From Aselliscus stoliczkanus (lineage: Eukaryota > Chordata > Mammalia > Chiroptera > Hipposideridae), in contig CM066727.1 of the NCBI GenBank assembly GCA_033961575.1, forward strand, positions 84,442,501 through 84,506,500: a DNA stretch of 64,000 nt, read 5' to 3'. Position 1 is the stretch's first letter. Each line of letters starts with the position of its first letter. Below the pieces are notes generated by a model that saw only the letters and a program-made list of their open reading frames with translations, did not search any database and was not told the DNA's origin. This document shows, in pieces, positions 37,659-49,589 of the stretch. The translations under genes and the position numbers were made by a program.

Positions 37659-39382
37659 ATGGCCCCTGTGCAGAAAAAGGTTGAAAAGGAAGGTGATAAG
37701 AAGAAGATAATGATTACGGTGGAAGTTCAGAAGGAAATCATCGAGAAGTGCGAACCAGATAAGCAAGTGGCCGAAATTGCAAGATTTTATAAGACGTCTA
37801 CACCCACCATTTGCACAATATTAAAGAAGAAAGAAGAAATAGGGGCTAGATGCAGCAAAAGGAGTCACAAGAATATCAAAGCAACAGCCACGTGTTCTGG
37901 AAGATGTAGAAAAGTTGTTTCTGGTTTGGATAAAGGAGAAGCAACTAGCAGGTGATACTGTGACCAAGAACTTTATCTGCCTGAAGGCAAAGGCCATGTA
38001 CAACAACCTCATAGGTAAACTGCCAGATACGTCAACAGGAAATAAAGAAGGCTTCAAGGCAAGCAGGGGATGGTTCATAAGTTCAGGAGGAGAAGTGGCA
38101 TCCATAATGTTGTGAGGCACAGAGAGTCTGCGAGTTCAAACCCTAAAGCAGCTGAGGCATTCTCTCCCAAGTTCCAGAAGCTCATGTTTTCCGAGTATTA
38201 CCTGCAGGAGCAAGTTTTTAACTGCCATGAGATGGGACTCTTGGAAAAAAATGCCAAAGACAACCTTCATTACAGAAGAAGAGAATGCAATGCCTGGTCA
38301 CAAGCCCATGAAAGACCACATCACCCTTTTGTTTTGTGCTAATACAAGAGGGGATTCCAAAGTCAAGACCCTGGTCATGCATCATTCCAAGAATCCACGA
38401 GCCTTCAAGAAATGCAAGATGCAGAAGAGCCAATTAAACATTATGTGGAGGTCCAACAGCAAGGCTTGGATCACTCGTATCTTGTTCATTTGTGGATCAA
38501 TGAAGTCATCAGTCCTGCAGTGAAGAAATCTTTTAGAAAAGAATCTGCCACTCAAAGCCTTGCTGGTTATGGATAATGCTCCTGCTCATCCTCCAGGCTT
38601 TGAGGACGAATTCAAAGTTCATTAAGGTCAACTTCCTTCCTCCCAATACCACTCCAATCTTCCAGCCCAGGGGTTAGCAAACTTTGAGATGGAAGAGCCA
38701 CCAGAGGTCAGCAAACTGTGGTTTATAATATTACTTTAAATTTTCCTTATTTGTAAAAATATATTTATGTCTCTCAAATAATTTTTCAATTGTTGTGAGG
38801 GAAAGGATTGGCTCTTCCAGGGGTTGGCAAACTTTTGAGATGGAACGTACCCAAAGAACCATAGTTTGCCGACCCCTGCTCCAGCCCATGGATCACCAGG
38901 TCATTTTGAACTTTACAAAACTTACGCCAAAGCACTATTTCAGTGATGCTTCGAGGTAACCGAAGGAACAAACCTTACCCTCTTGAGAGTTTTGGAAAAA
39001 TCATTTCCACGTAGTGAATTGCCTCAAGATCATCGATAAGGGCTGGGATGGGGTCGCGAAGAGAACCGTCAATTCTGCGTGGAGAAAACTGTGGCCTGAT
39101 TGCATTCTTAGACATGACATAGAGGGACTTGCTCATGAAGGAGCCACCAGTTGTTGATGAAATTGTGTCTTTAGGGAAGACCAGGGACTGGAGGTGAATG
39201 AGGACGACATTCCAGAGCTGGTGGAGGAACATGGCCAGGAGTTTCCCACCGATGAACTGATGGATCTGCATCGTGAACACGAGGTTATGGAGGAGATCTC
39301 CTCTGCAGAGGAGCAGGAGAAAAAGGGGAGGAATCCCTCACTTCAAATGAGACTCGGGAAATGCGCAAAATGTGGGAAATAG
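37659..39382 (+). pseudogene. Tigger transposase (DDE, pogo/TIGD1-like), frameshifted and interrupted
   Basis: A Tigger transposase cuts and pastes its own element and is nuclear. The likely start is the ATG at 37659 (MAPVQKKVEKEGDKKK). The N-terminal helix-turn-helix DNA-binding part is readable (EIARFYKTSTPTICTIL). Downstream frames give LVMHHSKNPRAFKKCK and the second DDE block LVMDNAPAHPPG (about 38562-38597). The third block, normally NTTPxxQPMDQ, is split by the hAT insertion between QP and MDHQV. The first catalytic region reads FNCHEMGLL where the family has DETGLF, so Asp appears replaced by His. The acidic C-terminus is seen at about 39194-39382. The frame shifts several times. Clearly non-functional; it resembles the domesticated TIGD genes only by descent. 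Confidence 0.85.
38668..38878. mobile_element. Small hAT element nested inside the Tigger
   Basis: The ends read inward as 'caggggttagcaaac' and 'caggggtcggcaaac', typical hAT/Charlie terminal repeats. The flanks are 'ttccagcc' and 'ctccagcc', an 8-bp target-site duplication with one difference, as hAT makes. The Tigger reading frame resumes exactly after the duplication. The 211-bp interior codes for nothing and contains further copies of the terminal motif 'ggttggcaaact'. An inverted pair 'tggaagagcca'/'tggctcttcca' gives it foldback potential. Confidence 0.85.
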
Positions 39383-39876
39383 TGCAAAATTTTGTAGAAA
39401 AGCACCACCGGAATAAGGCTGTAGCTGTGTGAGTGATGAATCTGTTTAACGACAATGCAATATGACTTTTCCGCAAAATCCTCAAAAGGAGGCAAACGCA
39501 AGTGTCCTTGGATAGGTTCCTTGTTAAAGTTGCACAAAAAGAAAAAGTTTCTACTGAGCCACTAGACAGTAGTGATTCCATTAGTGATAGTGAAAGTCGC
39601 CCTACACAATTACCCTACTTTCTCTTGTTTCCCTTCCACCAGCCACGAAGGTTTCCAAAAGTAAGTGCAGGTTAATTTGTTTAGTTTTCTTTAGATTTTG
39701 TATTTTCTTTATTATTTTGTATTATATTACAGTATTGTAATCATTTTTGGGTTGTGGAAGGAATCATCTGAGTTTCCATTATTTCTTATGGGGAAATTTG
39801 CTTTGATATACAAGTGTTTTGGATTATAAGCATGTTTCCAGAACGAATTACGCTCACAAACCAAGGTTTTACTGTA

Positions 39877-40890
39877 TACAATTTGACATGATATTCATGA
39901 AAATAAGCAATTTACAGAATCATAAGACATTTGAACTCCAGTGCAATTATGCCTATAGTATTTTCAATCCTGCAACCCATTGCTATAGTAAGAACCTTAT
40001 ATACAAAAGGTGATCTCTTATCCTCTATCATCATGTTTCTGGTGAGTGGGGTCTATTCTCCCAAGAAGGCGACAACATTGTTGAACAAGTCTCATTGTTA
40101 AAAATATCTTAACACTGCATTCAACTTTACATTCATAGAACCTCCAACCAGCCTTTGCCCTGGAAAGTTCAAGTTCTCTTAAAAATGAATTATAATTTAC
40201 TGTACAATACATTCTCTAAAATTGTAATTTCTCAGTTTCAGACAGACCATCAGCTAAATGCTTATCTATGAGTTTTTTATGACTGGGGATTTTTCCATAA
40301 AAGCATGAGATACACCATGGCCACACTCTCACTTTAAGTGCCCATAAATAAATGCACTACATGCATGCATATATACATATATATATTAATCAATGAATAA
40401 ATAAACTATGCCAAAAGTTTAGTTCTATAGAATCTAAACACTTATTTACTCACTGACCAAATATTTTAGTCTTTTTTACATGCAAGGCACAATGACAGAA
40501 GATAATATCAATAAAATTTGTACCTTTTGTATGTGGAAGATAATGCATGTGAGTGTTATTATTATAGGTATTATTTATTACATGTGCATTATTATACATA
40601 TTATACACATTATGTCATTCTGGGAAAATGCACTCAATTGTTAACTTTTGAATGCTAAAATAATCTCCTATAGAAAAGTGACTGGGATCAAAAGTAAATA
40701 AGGTGTAGGGTTGGAAATTGCATTTTAAGATATAGGAGTAGTTGTAATGGGAAACTCTCAGAAGTAGCAGTCACACTCCTAGTGTGACTACTAGTCAACT
40801 AGTATATGTGTACATTGGCAATTGTGCTGTGTGCATCTGGTGTGGTCACGTGCAGCGTGAAGAGAAATGAGATTATGTAAAGATGACATC
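39877..40890. other. Unassigned non-coding stretch
   Basis: No gene is seen. 40445-40520 has a faint L2 3'-end (reverse) look ('tacatgcaaggcacaatgac'). An AT-rich palindromic run lies at 40368-40400. Confidence 0.35.
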
Positions 40891-40894
40891 CACC

Positions 40895-40990
40895 TGGGGA
40901 AGCAGCATAGCCTTTGGAATTAGACATGACTTTGAATCTTGGCTATTGTATTTAACAGTTCAAGAATTCTCATCTTCACAGTAGGTGTAC
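40895..40990 (+). mobile_element. MIR SINE remnant (5' half)
   Basis: 'agcagcatagcctttggaat', 'tgactttgaatcttggct' and 'aagaattctcatcttcacag' follow the MIR head-to-core order. Short and diverged. Confidence 0.4.
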
Positions 40991-41024
40991 AGTAACAAAT
41001 TTTCAGAGGAATGGGTCAAATTAA

Positions 41025-41465
41025 TCATCTACCTGGTCTTAGTCCTCCTCCAATGGCTGGTGGATATTGGTAGAGGTGGAGAGCATGTGACTGCTGGTTG
41101 ACCTGTGAGCTGGATTGGGCAATCAGAGTTTCCTCAGCTCCTCTCCTGTCCTTAGAAACTACATTATCCCACCATTCCCCCAGTGGAAGCCATTTTCAAG
41201 GATACAGCCTTATGAGAGCAACGTGCTACTGAAACTATTTCGACAGTAGTCTAGTGATTGAACCCCATTAAATCCTCTCTATAAACTTTTAAGAATTCGT
41301 GAGCAGGTGCAGAGATCGACTTGCCTTTGGGGCACTCATATATAAGTTCCCTTGCTTACTAAACCTGCCACCTACCAATTTGGAATGGTTTGCCATTTTC
41401 TTTCATGTCTCTTAGCCCTCTGGGTATGGGGGCCAATTTGCAAACCAGAGAATTAGATGAGGAAG
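41025..41465 (+). mobile_element. Possible solo LTR of an endogenous retrovirus
   Basis: The stretch is GC-richer than its flanks and contains an 'attaaa' polyadenylation-like signal near 41268. A C/T-rich 3' part follows ('ttgcttactaaacctgccac', 'tgtctcttagccctctgggt'), a layout typical of retroviral LTRs. No second LTR, primer-binding site or internal coding region is seen, so it would be a solo copy. The family is not recognised. Low confidence. Confidence 0.3.
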
Positions 41466-43504
41466 GTAAATATTTGCTCTAAGCAGGAGACAACTGGACA
41501 GGCACATTCATAGCAGAAGAGAACCATCAAGAAGTGATCAAATGAATACATCTAAGCAAGGATTGTCCTGTTTCCCAACTGACAAATTGGGTCATAGGGG
41601 AAATTCCCTCTGCAGGAATCTGTCATGACTGACATGTAGTTCTATAAATGCACTTATTTGTCTCATTAACTTTTCTGTATAGTTTACAAAAGTATTACTA
41701 TAATTTTAATAAATAAAAACATTTAGATTATAAAACTAATCTCCCATCTTTAAATAATTAAAACACAAAACACTGAATTCAAAATAAAAACAAAGGGTGT
41801 GTATTTGGAGACTGCATAAAATTAACTCTGCATGTCCTTAGTACCATGCCCCTTAAGCCAACTGAGGACAAGATTCATTGACATCATATTGCTTTGAGAA
41901 CAGGAATCCATTGGTTATCAGGATTTTAGATGCCTTATGTTCACTTATATTCAATATCAGTGCATCAAAGACTCATAACATTTTAGCCACTTGTTTCTCT
42001 GCTGTCTAAATCTGTATGTCAATTATTTTAAAAAATATTTTTTTAAACAGTTAAGTGTATTCATGCAATTTTTTTTGAAAGGTAAAAAAAAAATGGGTCC
42101 TTTGTTAATTAAAGTCAATTCATCTGAACTTACTTTTCTAGTAAATTTGGATATTTTTCATTGGATTATTTTATGAAGGATACACTTATATAATAATTAG
42201 TAACAGCTGTGAGTCTCCATTTGGTAAAAGGGGAGAGAATAAGTTATCAGATTAATCACATTTGGACAAATCTCAAGTTTTTAAATGAGAAGAGACTTGA
42301 GCAGATTTTTCTGGCAATGTTTTGAAAATACTAACAGAAAGGTACAAATATTTTACCTAACCTTGTTCTAAAGGCAAAATATGAATTATTTTTCCTTCCA
42401 ACCCTAAGTTAATTATACCATTCACCTCTTTACCTCCTACAGAGATTCTTCATTCTCTGGAACTATTCTAAACATTTATTTTATTACCTCTGTATGTTAT
42501 TAAGTATATACTCACTGTTGCAAGGGAAACTCTAACTAGATCACCCATCATCTGCAGAGAGCTGGGGTTTCAGATGAGCCTGGAAAATCATCTTACCATT
42601 AAGCTATAAGCAATTTTGAAAATGTAAAGTAGGGCATATTTACTACACCTGGTGAGTCCCTAATTACAATGGTCTATATTCATCATTTACACACATTTGT
42701 CATTTTAATTAATTACTCAGGACTCAATTCAATCCCTTTGCTGCATTCTAAAATTCCCATTGATTTAAACAGGTATAATTGCTGCTATAGAATGAGAGAT
42801 TTTTGGAATCAGTGCTTTTTATACAATCAAGAACCATTCTATACAATTCATCCCCTATGTGGTGTTCAGGTGCCTGCCACTTACAATCATTTTAGTTTTC
42901 TTTTTTCTATGACTAGGAATACAAAGAATCTATTCTGAATATGTTAGAAAGTCATTAAAAAAATTTTGTCTTCAGGTTTACAAGTCCCATGTTTAACATC
43001 ATTATAAGTATGCATAGGGGTTATTACAATATATTATATTATGTTAATAATTGCTTTAGATAAATATTAAAGGTTATTTGTTAGGTAACATACATATTTG
43101 CCTGTAGGCAAATTGATTCATAGAAATATAAAGATTAATGCTCAAATTCAATTCAAACATTTCTAGTTATTCATATGATATGATTAATTCTTGAACTTTT
43201 TTTTCAATTCTAAGTATATTCTTGGTTTTTAATGTAGTCAATAACATTAAAATAGAGATTTAACCAATGTTATGAAAAAAGTCATTCAAAATTACATGAT
43301 AGAATTCCTTATGGTTTTGAGTAATATTGAATACTGGAGAAAAACTGAATCTTTATTGGCCCAATTTAACTAAATCAGTATGTACACTAAAATTAAATTA
43401 ATTTAAATTGGTTATATGTGTACTATTTTCATCCATTACTTACTCATATTAGCTAGTTAAGTAAAGCATGTATATTGCCATAGATAATTTTTAATAATAA
43501 CTGT
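41466..43504. other. Unassigned AT-rich stretch
   Basis: No gene or named repeat. Short frames (41991-42176 and 42669-42938) have no domain. Confidence 0.4.
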
Positions 43505-43720
43505 TTATTGTTTACTTAGACTAAGGCAAATGCTGTTCTAAGTGCTTTATGTGGAGAAACTGACATCAAACTTGTCAATAAACCCAATATTTACCTCCAT
43601 TCTATAGAAGAGAAAACTGATGTACTGAGAGGTTATGTAATTTTCAAGTTCATACAGTAAGTGGCACAGATTAGATTTGATGTTATTTGACATTAGACTA
43701 TATACACTTAGAACCTGCAC
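43505..43720 (-). mobile_element. MIR SINE remnant
   Basis: In reverse-complement MIR order: 'gctgttctaagtgctttatg', 'tacctccattctatagaaga', 'aaactgatgtactgagaggt', 'acagtaagtggcacagatta'. One of the better preserved MIR copies here. Confidence 0.75.
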
Positions 43721-43969
43721 TCCTAACCATTATCCTTCATGGTAATGTTTGCATTTATTTTTTACCTCATTATAAAATGTTTGATAATTCAGACTTAGTC
43801 TTAGCCATCTTTTATGTCTCCCAAAAGATCATTAAAAATAAGTACTTAATATTTTTATTTTTCATTGATTGAACACATTTTATAAAAGCCTAGCACAATC
43901 ATAGCCAACTCAATGTATGAACTAGGTCTCTTACTCAGTCCATGACTCAGTTTGCTTGTTTTTTCTGCT

Positions 43970-44930
43970 TTGTTTTTCAACAACCTTATTGAGGTATAAG
44001 TAACATACAATAATTTTCATTTGTTTTATTTCTTTTTTTTCTTTTTAATTAGTTTCAGATGTACAACACAGTGCAATAGTTATACTTTTTACCCCTCAAA
44101 GTGACAACTCCCCTCCCCCAATTTGCCACCCCACTCCTCTCCCCCATATCATATATACCTATTACACTTCCTCTGACTCCCTTCCACAGTATAATCCACA
44201 TCCCATGACTATCTATATATTCAATTACAGTTGGTATACAATATTATACAACACCAGCTTCAGGTGTACAGTGTAGGGATCAAGCCTCTACTCCATCCAT
44301 GAAATGGTCTCCCTAACAAGACATGTGACCATCTGAATTGTCATTTGTTTTGAATGAGCAATTTGATGAGTTTTAGGGTACTGTATATGTTCATGTAATA
44401 ATAACCACAATCAGGATATAAAATTTTACCATTATCTCAAAAACTTCCCTCAAGTCCCTTTACAGTAAATCTTTTTTCCCAGAACCCCGCCTGTCATTCA
44501 TCTGGTTTGGTCAATATTATTTGTTTTTTCTAAAATGTTATATAAATAAAAGCCTGCAATATTTATTCTTTTGTATTTGAATTCTTTCACTTAGTGTGAA
44601 TTTTTGCAATTGAACCAGATTATTACATGTCTCAACTGTTTGTTCCTTTCATTGCAGTGTGTATTCCACAGCATGGATGTACCAAAATATGGTTAGAATC
44701 AGATGATGATCATATGAATTATTTCTAAATTTTGGCTATTATCAGCAATGCTACTACCAACATTTGTGTAGAAGGCATTGTGTGGATATGTATTTTCATT
44801 GTTCTCGAGTAAATCTCTACAAGTAGGATTGTTGGATGTAATTTTAGATTTAACTTTATCTCTGATGCTATTCTGTTTTCCAAAACATCTGTACAATTTT
44901 GCATTCTGATCACCAATGTATGAGAGCTCC
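43970..44930 (-). mobile_element. Old L1M 3'UTR, split by a younger L1 insertion
   Basis: The left part (43970-44016, 'ttattgaggtataagtaac') and right part (44352-44930) are one L1M 3'UTR read backwards. The right part has 'aaccacaatcaggatataaa', 'attctttcacttagtgtgaa', 'gtgtattccacagcatggat' and 'ttggctattatcagcaatgc' in the expected order. The younger insertion lies between them. Confidence 0.75.
44028..44340 (-). mobile_element. Younger L1 3' end nested in the old L1M
   Basis: A perfect 11-bp duplication 'tcatttgtttt' flanks it (44017-44027 and 44341-44351). Its T-rich left edge is the poly(A) of a minus-strand insertion. The body is the reverse complement of the 3'UTR type seen at 22950-23410 ('aggtgtacagtgtagggatc', 'ccatccatgaaatggtctcc'). 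5'-truncated at about 300 bp, typical of L1 retrotransposition. Confidence 0.85.
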
Positions 44931-45240
44931 ACTATTCAATTTAAGTGTTAAATGAGAGTTGTATTTCATAATAACCTCAATTATGAATGACCTCAATTAC
45001 AGTCTGATCAAAACTCTAATTAATGTCAGAAACCCAGTGTGACCAACAAGCATATGGTTAAAGAGGAAACCATTAGCCATTTCAATTTGGTCTAGTCATC
45101 CCAACAGACAAGACTTGGATGTACTTTGAATGTTTACTACCAGTTTAATATGTCAATTTGGTGTTTACCCCTAGTAATCACCTATAAAGAAAGAAACAGT
45201 CTTTTAGCATGTTTTAAATAACTATTAAATTTAAATAAGT

Positions 45241-45560
45241 CACACAGAAAAAGTCAAGAACCATATGATTTCACTGATATGTGGGATATAAAACTGAAAG
45301 CAACAAAGGAACAAGACAAAAAAATACAGAAATAAAAACTCATTGACACAGACAATAGTTTTAGTGGTTACCAGAGTGTAGCAGAGAGGGGAATGGTAGA
45401 GGAGGGTAAATGGGGTCAAATATATGGTGATAGAAGGAGAACTGACTCTGGGTGGTGAACACACAATGTGATATATAAATGATGTATTACAGAATTGTAC
45501 ACTTGAAACCTGTGTAACTCTACTAACGATTGTCACCCCAATAAATTTTAATTAAAAAAA
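45241..45560 (+). mobile_element. L1 3' end (laurasiatherian type), 5'-truncated
   Basis: The sequence runs through 'aaccatatgatttcactgat', 'tagtggttaccagagtgtag', 'actctgggtggtgaacacac' and 'gattgtcaccccaataaatt', then a poly(A). It is collinear with and better preserved than 6735-7042. Confidence 0.85.
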
Positions 45561-46439
45561 AAACAAGAAAACTAAAACCTAAATTTAGACAGATTAAAAG
45601 CTATCTGCTTTTAATTTTTATATACTGCACTTTGCTTTACTTTGAATTGAAGTTCAATCAGAATTATAAAAAATCAGAATAAAATGATCAGTGGCCTCAT
45701 TGATTTAAATGATTGCAAGGATCTAATTTATATGTATTTTTGTTATTAAATATGAATAAAATAGATTACATAAGGAACTTTCAGAACTCAATCTGTCAGA
45801 TATATTTCAAAACATAATTTTACATTTTAAACTTTCTAATATAATGCTAGACATCAAATTTAAATATCTAACTTTACATCCAGGTCAAAATAAGTGTGCT
45901 AAAGGAGTAAGAGTTCAGAATGTTCCAGCTAACTTATTGTGATGAAGAATACATGTCCTTAGGATTGCAAAGAATCAGCAATAGCAGTAAGAGGAAGGGG
46001 GGAAATGAGATACCTGTCAAATGAAACACCAACCCTAAGGCTAAAAATATTCTAAATGGTGGACTGGCAGGTAGTATAGCTGTTGAATCCAAATATTCTC
46101 TCATAATTAAGATTTCTCTTCTACAAACTTTAATGAGTACAAACACCAGTTATGCATGACATTGAGGACATAGGCAATCCTGAGTAAATAGTTGCTTCAA
46201 ACCAAACAGTATTTTTTCTGCTCCCTAGCAAATAAATGAATACATAAAGAGTACATTTTCAAGTTAACTATTGAAATTCCTTGGAGAAGTAGAATTCTGA
46301 ACTTTATTTGCTCTGAAACATTTAAACACACACATTCAAAACAGAAATGTTAAGTATATATTTGTAAGAATTTGGGCACATCTATAACCAAACTAATTAT
46401 CTCTTATTGTTTGATTTTCCTTTTCTTTTTCTTAATGAC
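45561..46439. other. Unassigned AT-rich stretch
   Basis: No gene or named repeat is seen. Confidence 0.4.
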
Positions 46440-47062
46440 CCAAATTCACTTTGAAACCGTATATTTAGAGGCATCACATCAATGATCAGGGTACTGGGGC
46501 AGACAAATTTTGGGTCCCAATGGCTCCTGAACACTGGTGTGTATGACTCTCTAATTCCTCCCCTCGAGGGTGAAGAAGGTATGACTTACTCTACCAATCA
46601 AACATGGCAAAGGTGATAGGCTGTAACACGCCCATGATTTGTTACCTTCTATGAGTTGCTGTCATGGTATCTGACATACTCTCATGCTTTCCTAGTGGCT
46701 TTGAGGAAGCAAGCAAATATGTTGCCAACTGCTTATAGAGAGGGTCACAAATGGGAATGTGGGTGGCTTTTAGGAACTGACAGTAGCTTCCAGATGACAG
46801 GCAAAAATCTGGAGTTCTCAGTTCCATAACCACAAGGATATGAACCCTGCCAAGAACCAGACTAAGTATGGGAGTGGGTTCTTCCTCAGTTAAGACTCCA
46901 GATGAGACCACAGCCTGGCCGAGTGCTTGTGGTCAGCCTTCTGAGACCCTGAGGATGGGAGAAAGCTGAGCCATGCAGAGACTTTGGACCAGCACAAATA
47001 AGTGACACAATCAATAGGTTTTTCTTAAAGTTTGTGGTTAACTTTTACACAATGTGGCTAAC
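46440..47062 (+). mobile_element. LTR-like remnant, MaLR/MLT1-type
   Basis: Blocks in order: 'ctaccaatcaaacatggcaa', 'ggctttgaggaagcaagcaa', 'gaaccctgccaagaaccaga', 'gatgagaccacagcctggcc', 'tctgagaccctgaggatggg' and 'aagtttgtggttaactttta'. It finishes in 'gctaactaatac'. This is the 3'-half layout of a common ancient MaLR-type LTR. The 3' edge is directly followed by the SINE at 47079. The subfamily is uncertain. Confidence 0.5.
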
Positions 47063-47078
47063 TAATACAGCACTTTTT

Positions 47079-47474
47079 TTTTAAGATTTTTTTTTTTAAA
47101 TTGGGGAATTGGGGGAGGGAAACAGATAACTTGCTGTCCTTTTGTTCTTCAGTCTAGTTGTGGAGGACATTGCTTCACTGGCCCATGTTGGTATCATCAT
47201 TGCGCTTTTCTTGGGTGAGTCAGATTGGTCGCCAGTCTCTGGATGGCCACTCACGCTGGCTGCCGGCCACTCACTGTAGCCTATGGCAGCCCACTGCAGC
47301 AGGGGCTGCAGCTATGCCATCCCCGGGGACTAACAGCAGCTCAGCTCCAGGTGGAACTGTTGTTCACCATCTTAGCTGTAGAGGGCAGTGTCACTGGCCC
47401 TCATATGTGGGATCCAAACCGGGGCCTCTGGCATCCCAAGCCAGCTCTTAACTAATGTGCCACTTGGCCAGCCC
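47079..47474 (-). mobile_element. Long composite SINE: tRNA-derived head plus ~280-bp extra body
   Basis: Flanked by a 16-bp duplication, 'taatacagcacttttt' and 'taacacagcacttttt' (47063-47078 and 47475-47490, one difference). On the minus strand it opens with the same head as the other four SINEs ('gggctggccaagtggcacat' through 'gggccagtgacactgccctc'). Where the short copies go straight into poly(A), this one continues for about 280 bp of GC-rich sequence. That body includes 'gttccacctggagctgagct', 'gtgggctgccataggctaca' and 'tgtcctccacaactagactg', and ends in an A-rich tail. Two overlapping plus-strand frames (47158-47455) are artefacts of the GC-rich body. Confidence 0.8.
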
Positions 47475-47490
47475 TAACACAGCACTTTTT

Positions 47491-48387
47491 AAAAGTCATT
47501 TTCTATCCTTAAGAATGATTTTTTTTCTTAGCAATTTCATTTATTTCCAATTCTCCAGCTATTATTAAAATACATTAATGTTTTATTGGGTTTTTGGCCC
47601 TAAGATGACTGGTAATCATTATTGAATTAATTAAAGTTATTTTAAAGTTTATTTCATATCTATGGCTTGGTTTCTGTAAAGATTTAACATCTTACCTTGA
47701 TTGAAGAATGGCCTATGCTGCCAAAAAACACATTATTGTCTAAATTTACAGTTTTGTGTTTATTCATACATAACTATGTTCCTATATCTATATATCCAAG
47801 TACAGATACATATTCTTTTTATAATTAAAATTACATATATTTTTGTTACATATATGTAGGCACATATAGTAATATATATAGGTACACATGTATACACAGA
47901 CATGTGCCTACATATGGAATATCCATTTTGATATTTAAGCCTCCCCCCAAAAAATATTCACCAGTTTCTGGAATTCATGAAATGTGTATGGAGCATTTCA
48001 AACTAACTTACAAAGCTTAGAACTGACCCTAAAACCGATATCACTTTTTGGATCTACAAACTAGCTTTCCATACATATAGGTTTATTTATACTCAAAACT
48101 TAGAAAACAATTTTAAAAAGCATATGCAAGGTCCGCTTCTGTAAATTTCAGTAGCTTAGGGGCAGACCAATGCTCACTATCAACAACTAGTAAAGCAAGA
48201 TAAATGATAAAGTTACAAAATCACATTTTTAAAGCCATCAGTGAGCTTTCAAACCAACAAGATGGGTTTAATTTATATCGGAAGCAAACTGTTCAGGTGT
48301 GAAGTAAGGGTTAACAGCCACATATGTTTTTATTTTTATGTTCTAGTTGCTTTTACATATTCAGAATGCAGGCTTGATGGGTAGAAG

Positions 48388-48388
<1 letters not shown>
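47491..48388. other. Unassigned AT-rich stretch
   Basis: No gene is seen. 47780-47900 holds TATA/CACATA-rich imperfect repeats. A microexon-like signal on the minus strand near 47687-47715 is discussed under rejected items. Confidence 0.4.

Positions 48389-48443
<55 letters not shown>
48389..48443. repeat. (GT)n microsatellite
   Basis: Pure GT run of about 27 units. It produces a spurious Cys/Val-rich frame. Confidence 0.97.
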
Positions 48444-48445
<2 letters not shown>

Positions 48446-49589
48446 AAGGAGCAGGAAGAAGGAGAAAAGTTTTCAGCAATTGCATAGGACTGCTAAAACA
48501 AAATGTGCATCTGGACGGGCCTCAAACTCAAGACGGATTTTCCCAAAAAGCACTTTACTGAATTTTGGGGATGTTAAAGAAGACATTGCATTACAGTGAG
48601 AACTTCGGAAAGCAAACAGAAGATTCTCTATGTATTATGTTGTATAGTGGACAAGTGTCCTAGGGAATTGAAACCTAAAGAGAGGATGGCATTTGCTATT
48701 GCCTTTTTCTGAAATAACATGCAACCACTAATATAGTAAGAGGCCATGATGCCAGGCTTGGCTCCTAGAGGAGGACCACTGCTGAAGGGCGGTGTCATCG
48801 GCTGAGATGGTGGTAAAAGTGTCTAAACTGCAAACATAGCTGTCTCTAAAGACACAGGCCAGTCTCTACTTGGAGATACATGACAATATTTATTTAATCA
48901 TGGAAGGTAGGCTAAAGAGAAAATATCAAATCTTCCAGAAGACTAATATAAGTTATCAATAGTCTTTCAGAGCTAAAGATCCAAAGTCCAGTGAGGCTAT
49001 ATATTGAAAGTCCTTGTGGGACACATACTGGAGACAGGGATAAACCACAGGTAAATTTAGACTTACACTGAAACCAGCCTTTACTCAGCTCAGGCCCTGA
49101 TTAAATTATTGTGAGACACCTCGCCTCTGGTCCCCGACTCTATATGATAATAGAAGTATAAGCCCTCTCCTGTGAAAGATAACATAATCTAACATTTTTA
49201 GAGTAATTTTACATACAGGGTTCAGCATACATTAAAAATATACATGAAGGAAGCAAGACTACGTAATTAACAAACAAACAAACAAAAAACTCTAGGCAAT
49301 GAAAGTAAACAAACAGGTGACCTGCACAGGACAGAAAGCAGGCAACAATTAAGATAAATTTGTTACAGGAAACTAAGAAGAGATGTTTGAAATAAATTGG
49401 TGAAAGGATGAAAAATTCCCTATAGAATTTTAGTTTATAGAAAATTAAACAGGTCTCTGGAAAATGGGTATTATAACTAAAAATAAGTACTCCAAGGATG
49501 GGTTTAGCAACAGCAAGGATACAACACAATACAAATTAGCAAATGGAGCAACTAACTGGGCATAGCCAAACACAGATTAACAAATGGAA
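48444..49589. other. Unassigned non-coding stretch
   Basis: No gene is confirmed. The minus-strand frame 49209-49529 (106 codons, Phe/Leu/Cys-rich) has the look of AT-rich chance coding and no domain. Confidence 0.4.

Larger units (their letters stand above)
37164..39874 (+). mobile_element. Tigger-type (pogo superfamily) DNA transposon, full length but inactive
   Basis: Both ends begin with 'cagtaaaaccttgg' when read inward and are flanked by TA (37162-37163 and 39875-39876), the pogo/Tigger target. The 2.7-kb length is right for an autonomous Tigger plus one nested insertion. The coding region lies in the middle (next entry). Non-coding end regions of about 500 bp each are present. The copy is complete end to end, which is unusual beside the fragmentary old repeats around it. 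The Tigger subfamily is not determined. Confidence 0.9.

Noticed and set aside
37334..39581. A cluster of about a dozen open frames on both strands.
   Set aside because: All fall within the Tigger transposon; plus-strand pieces are fragments of its transposase and minus-strand ones are shadows.
47158..47455. Two overlapping GC-rich open frames on the plus strand.
   Set aside because: They lie antisense within the long composite SINE.
47687..47715. Minus-strand microexon-like 22-nt segment between 'tgttttttggcag' and AAG/gtaaga.
   Set aside because: Very short matches of this kind are expected by chance in AT-rich DNA, and there is no other support.
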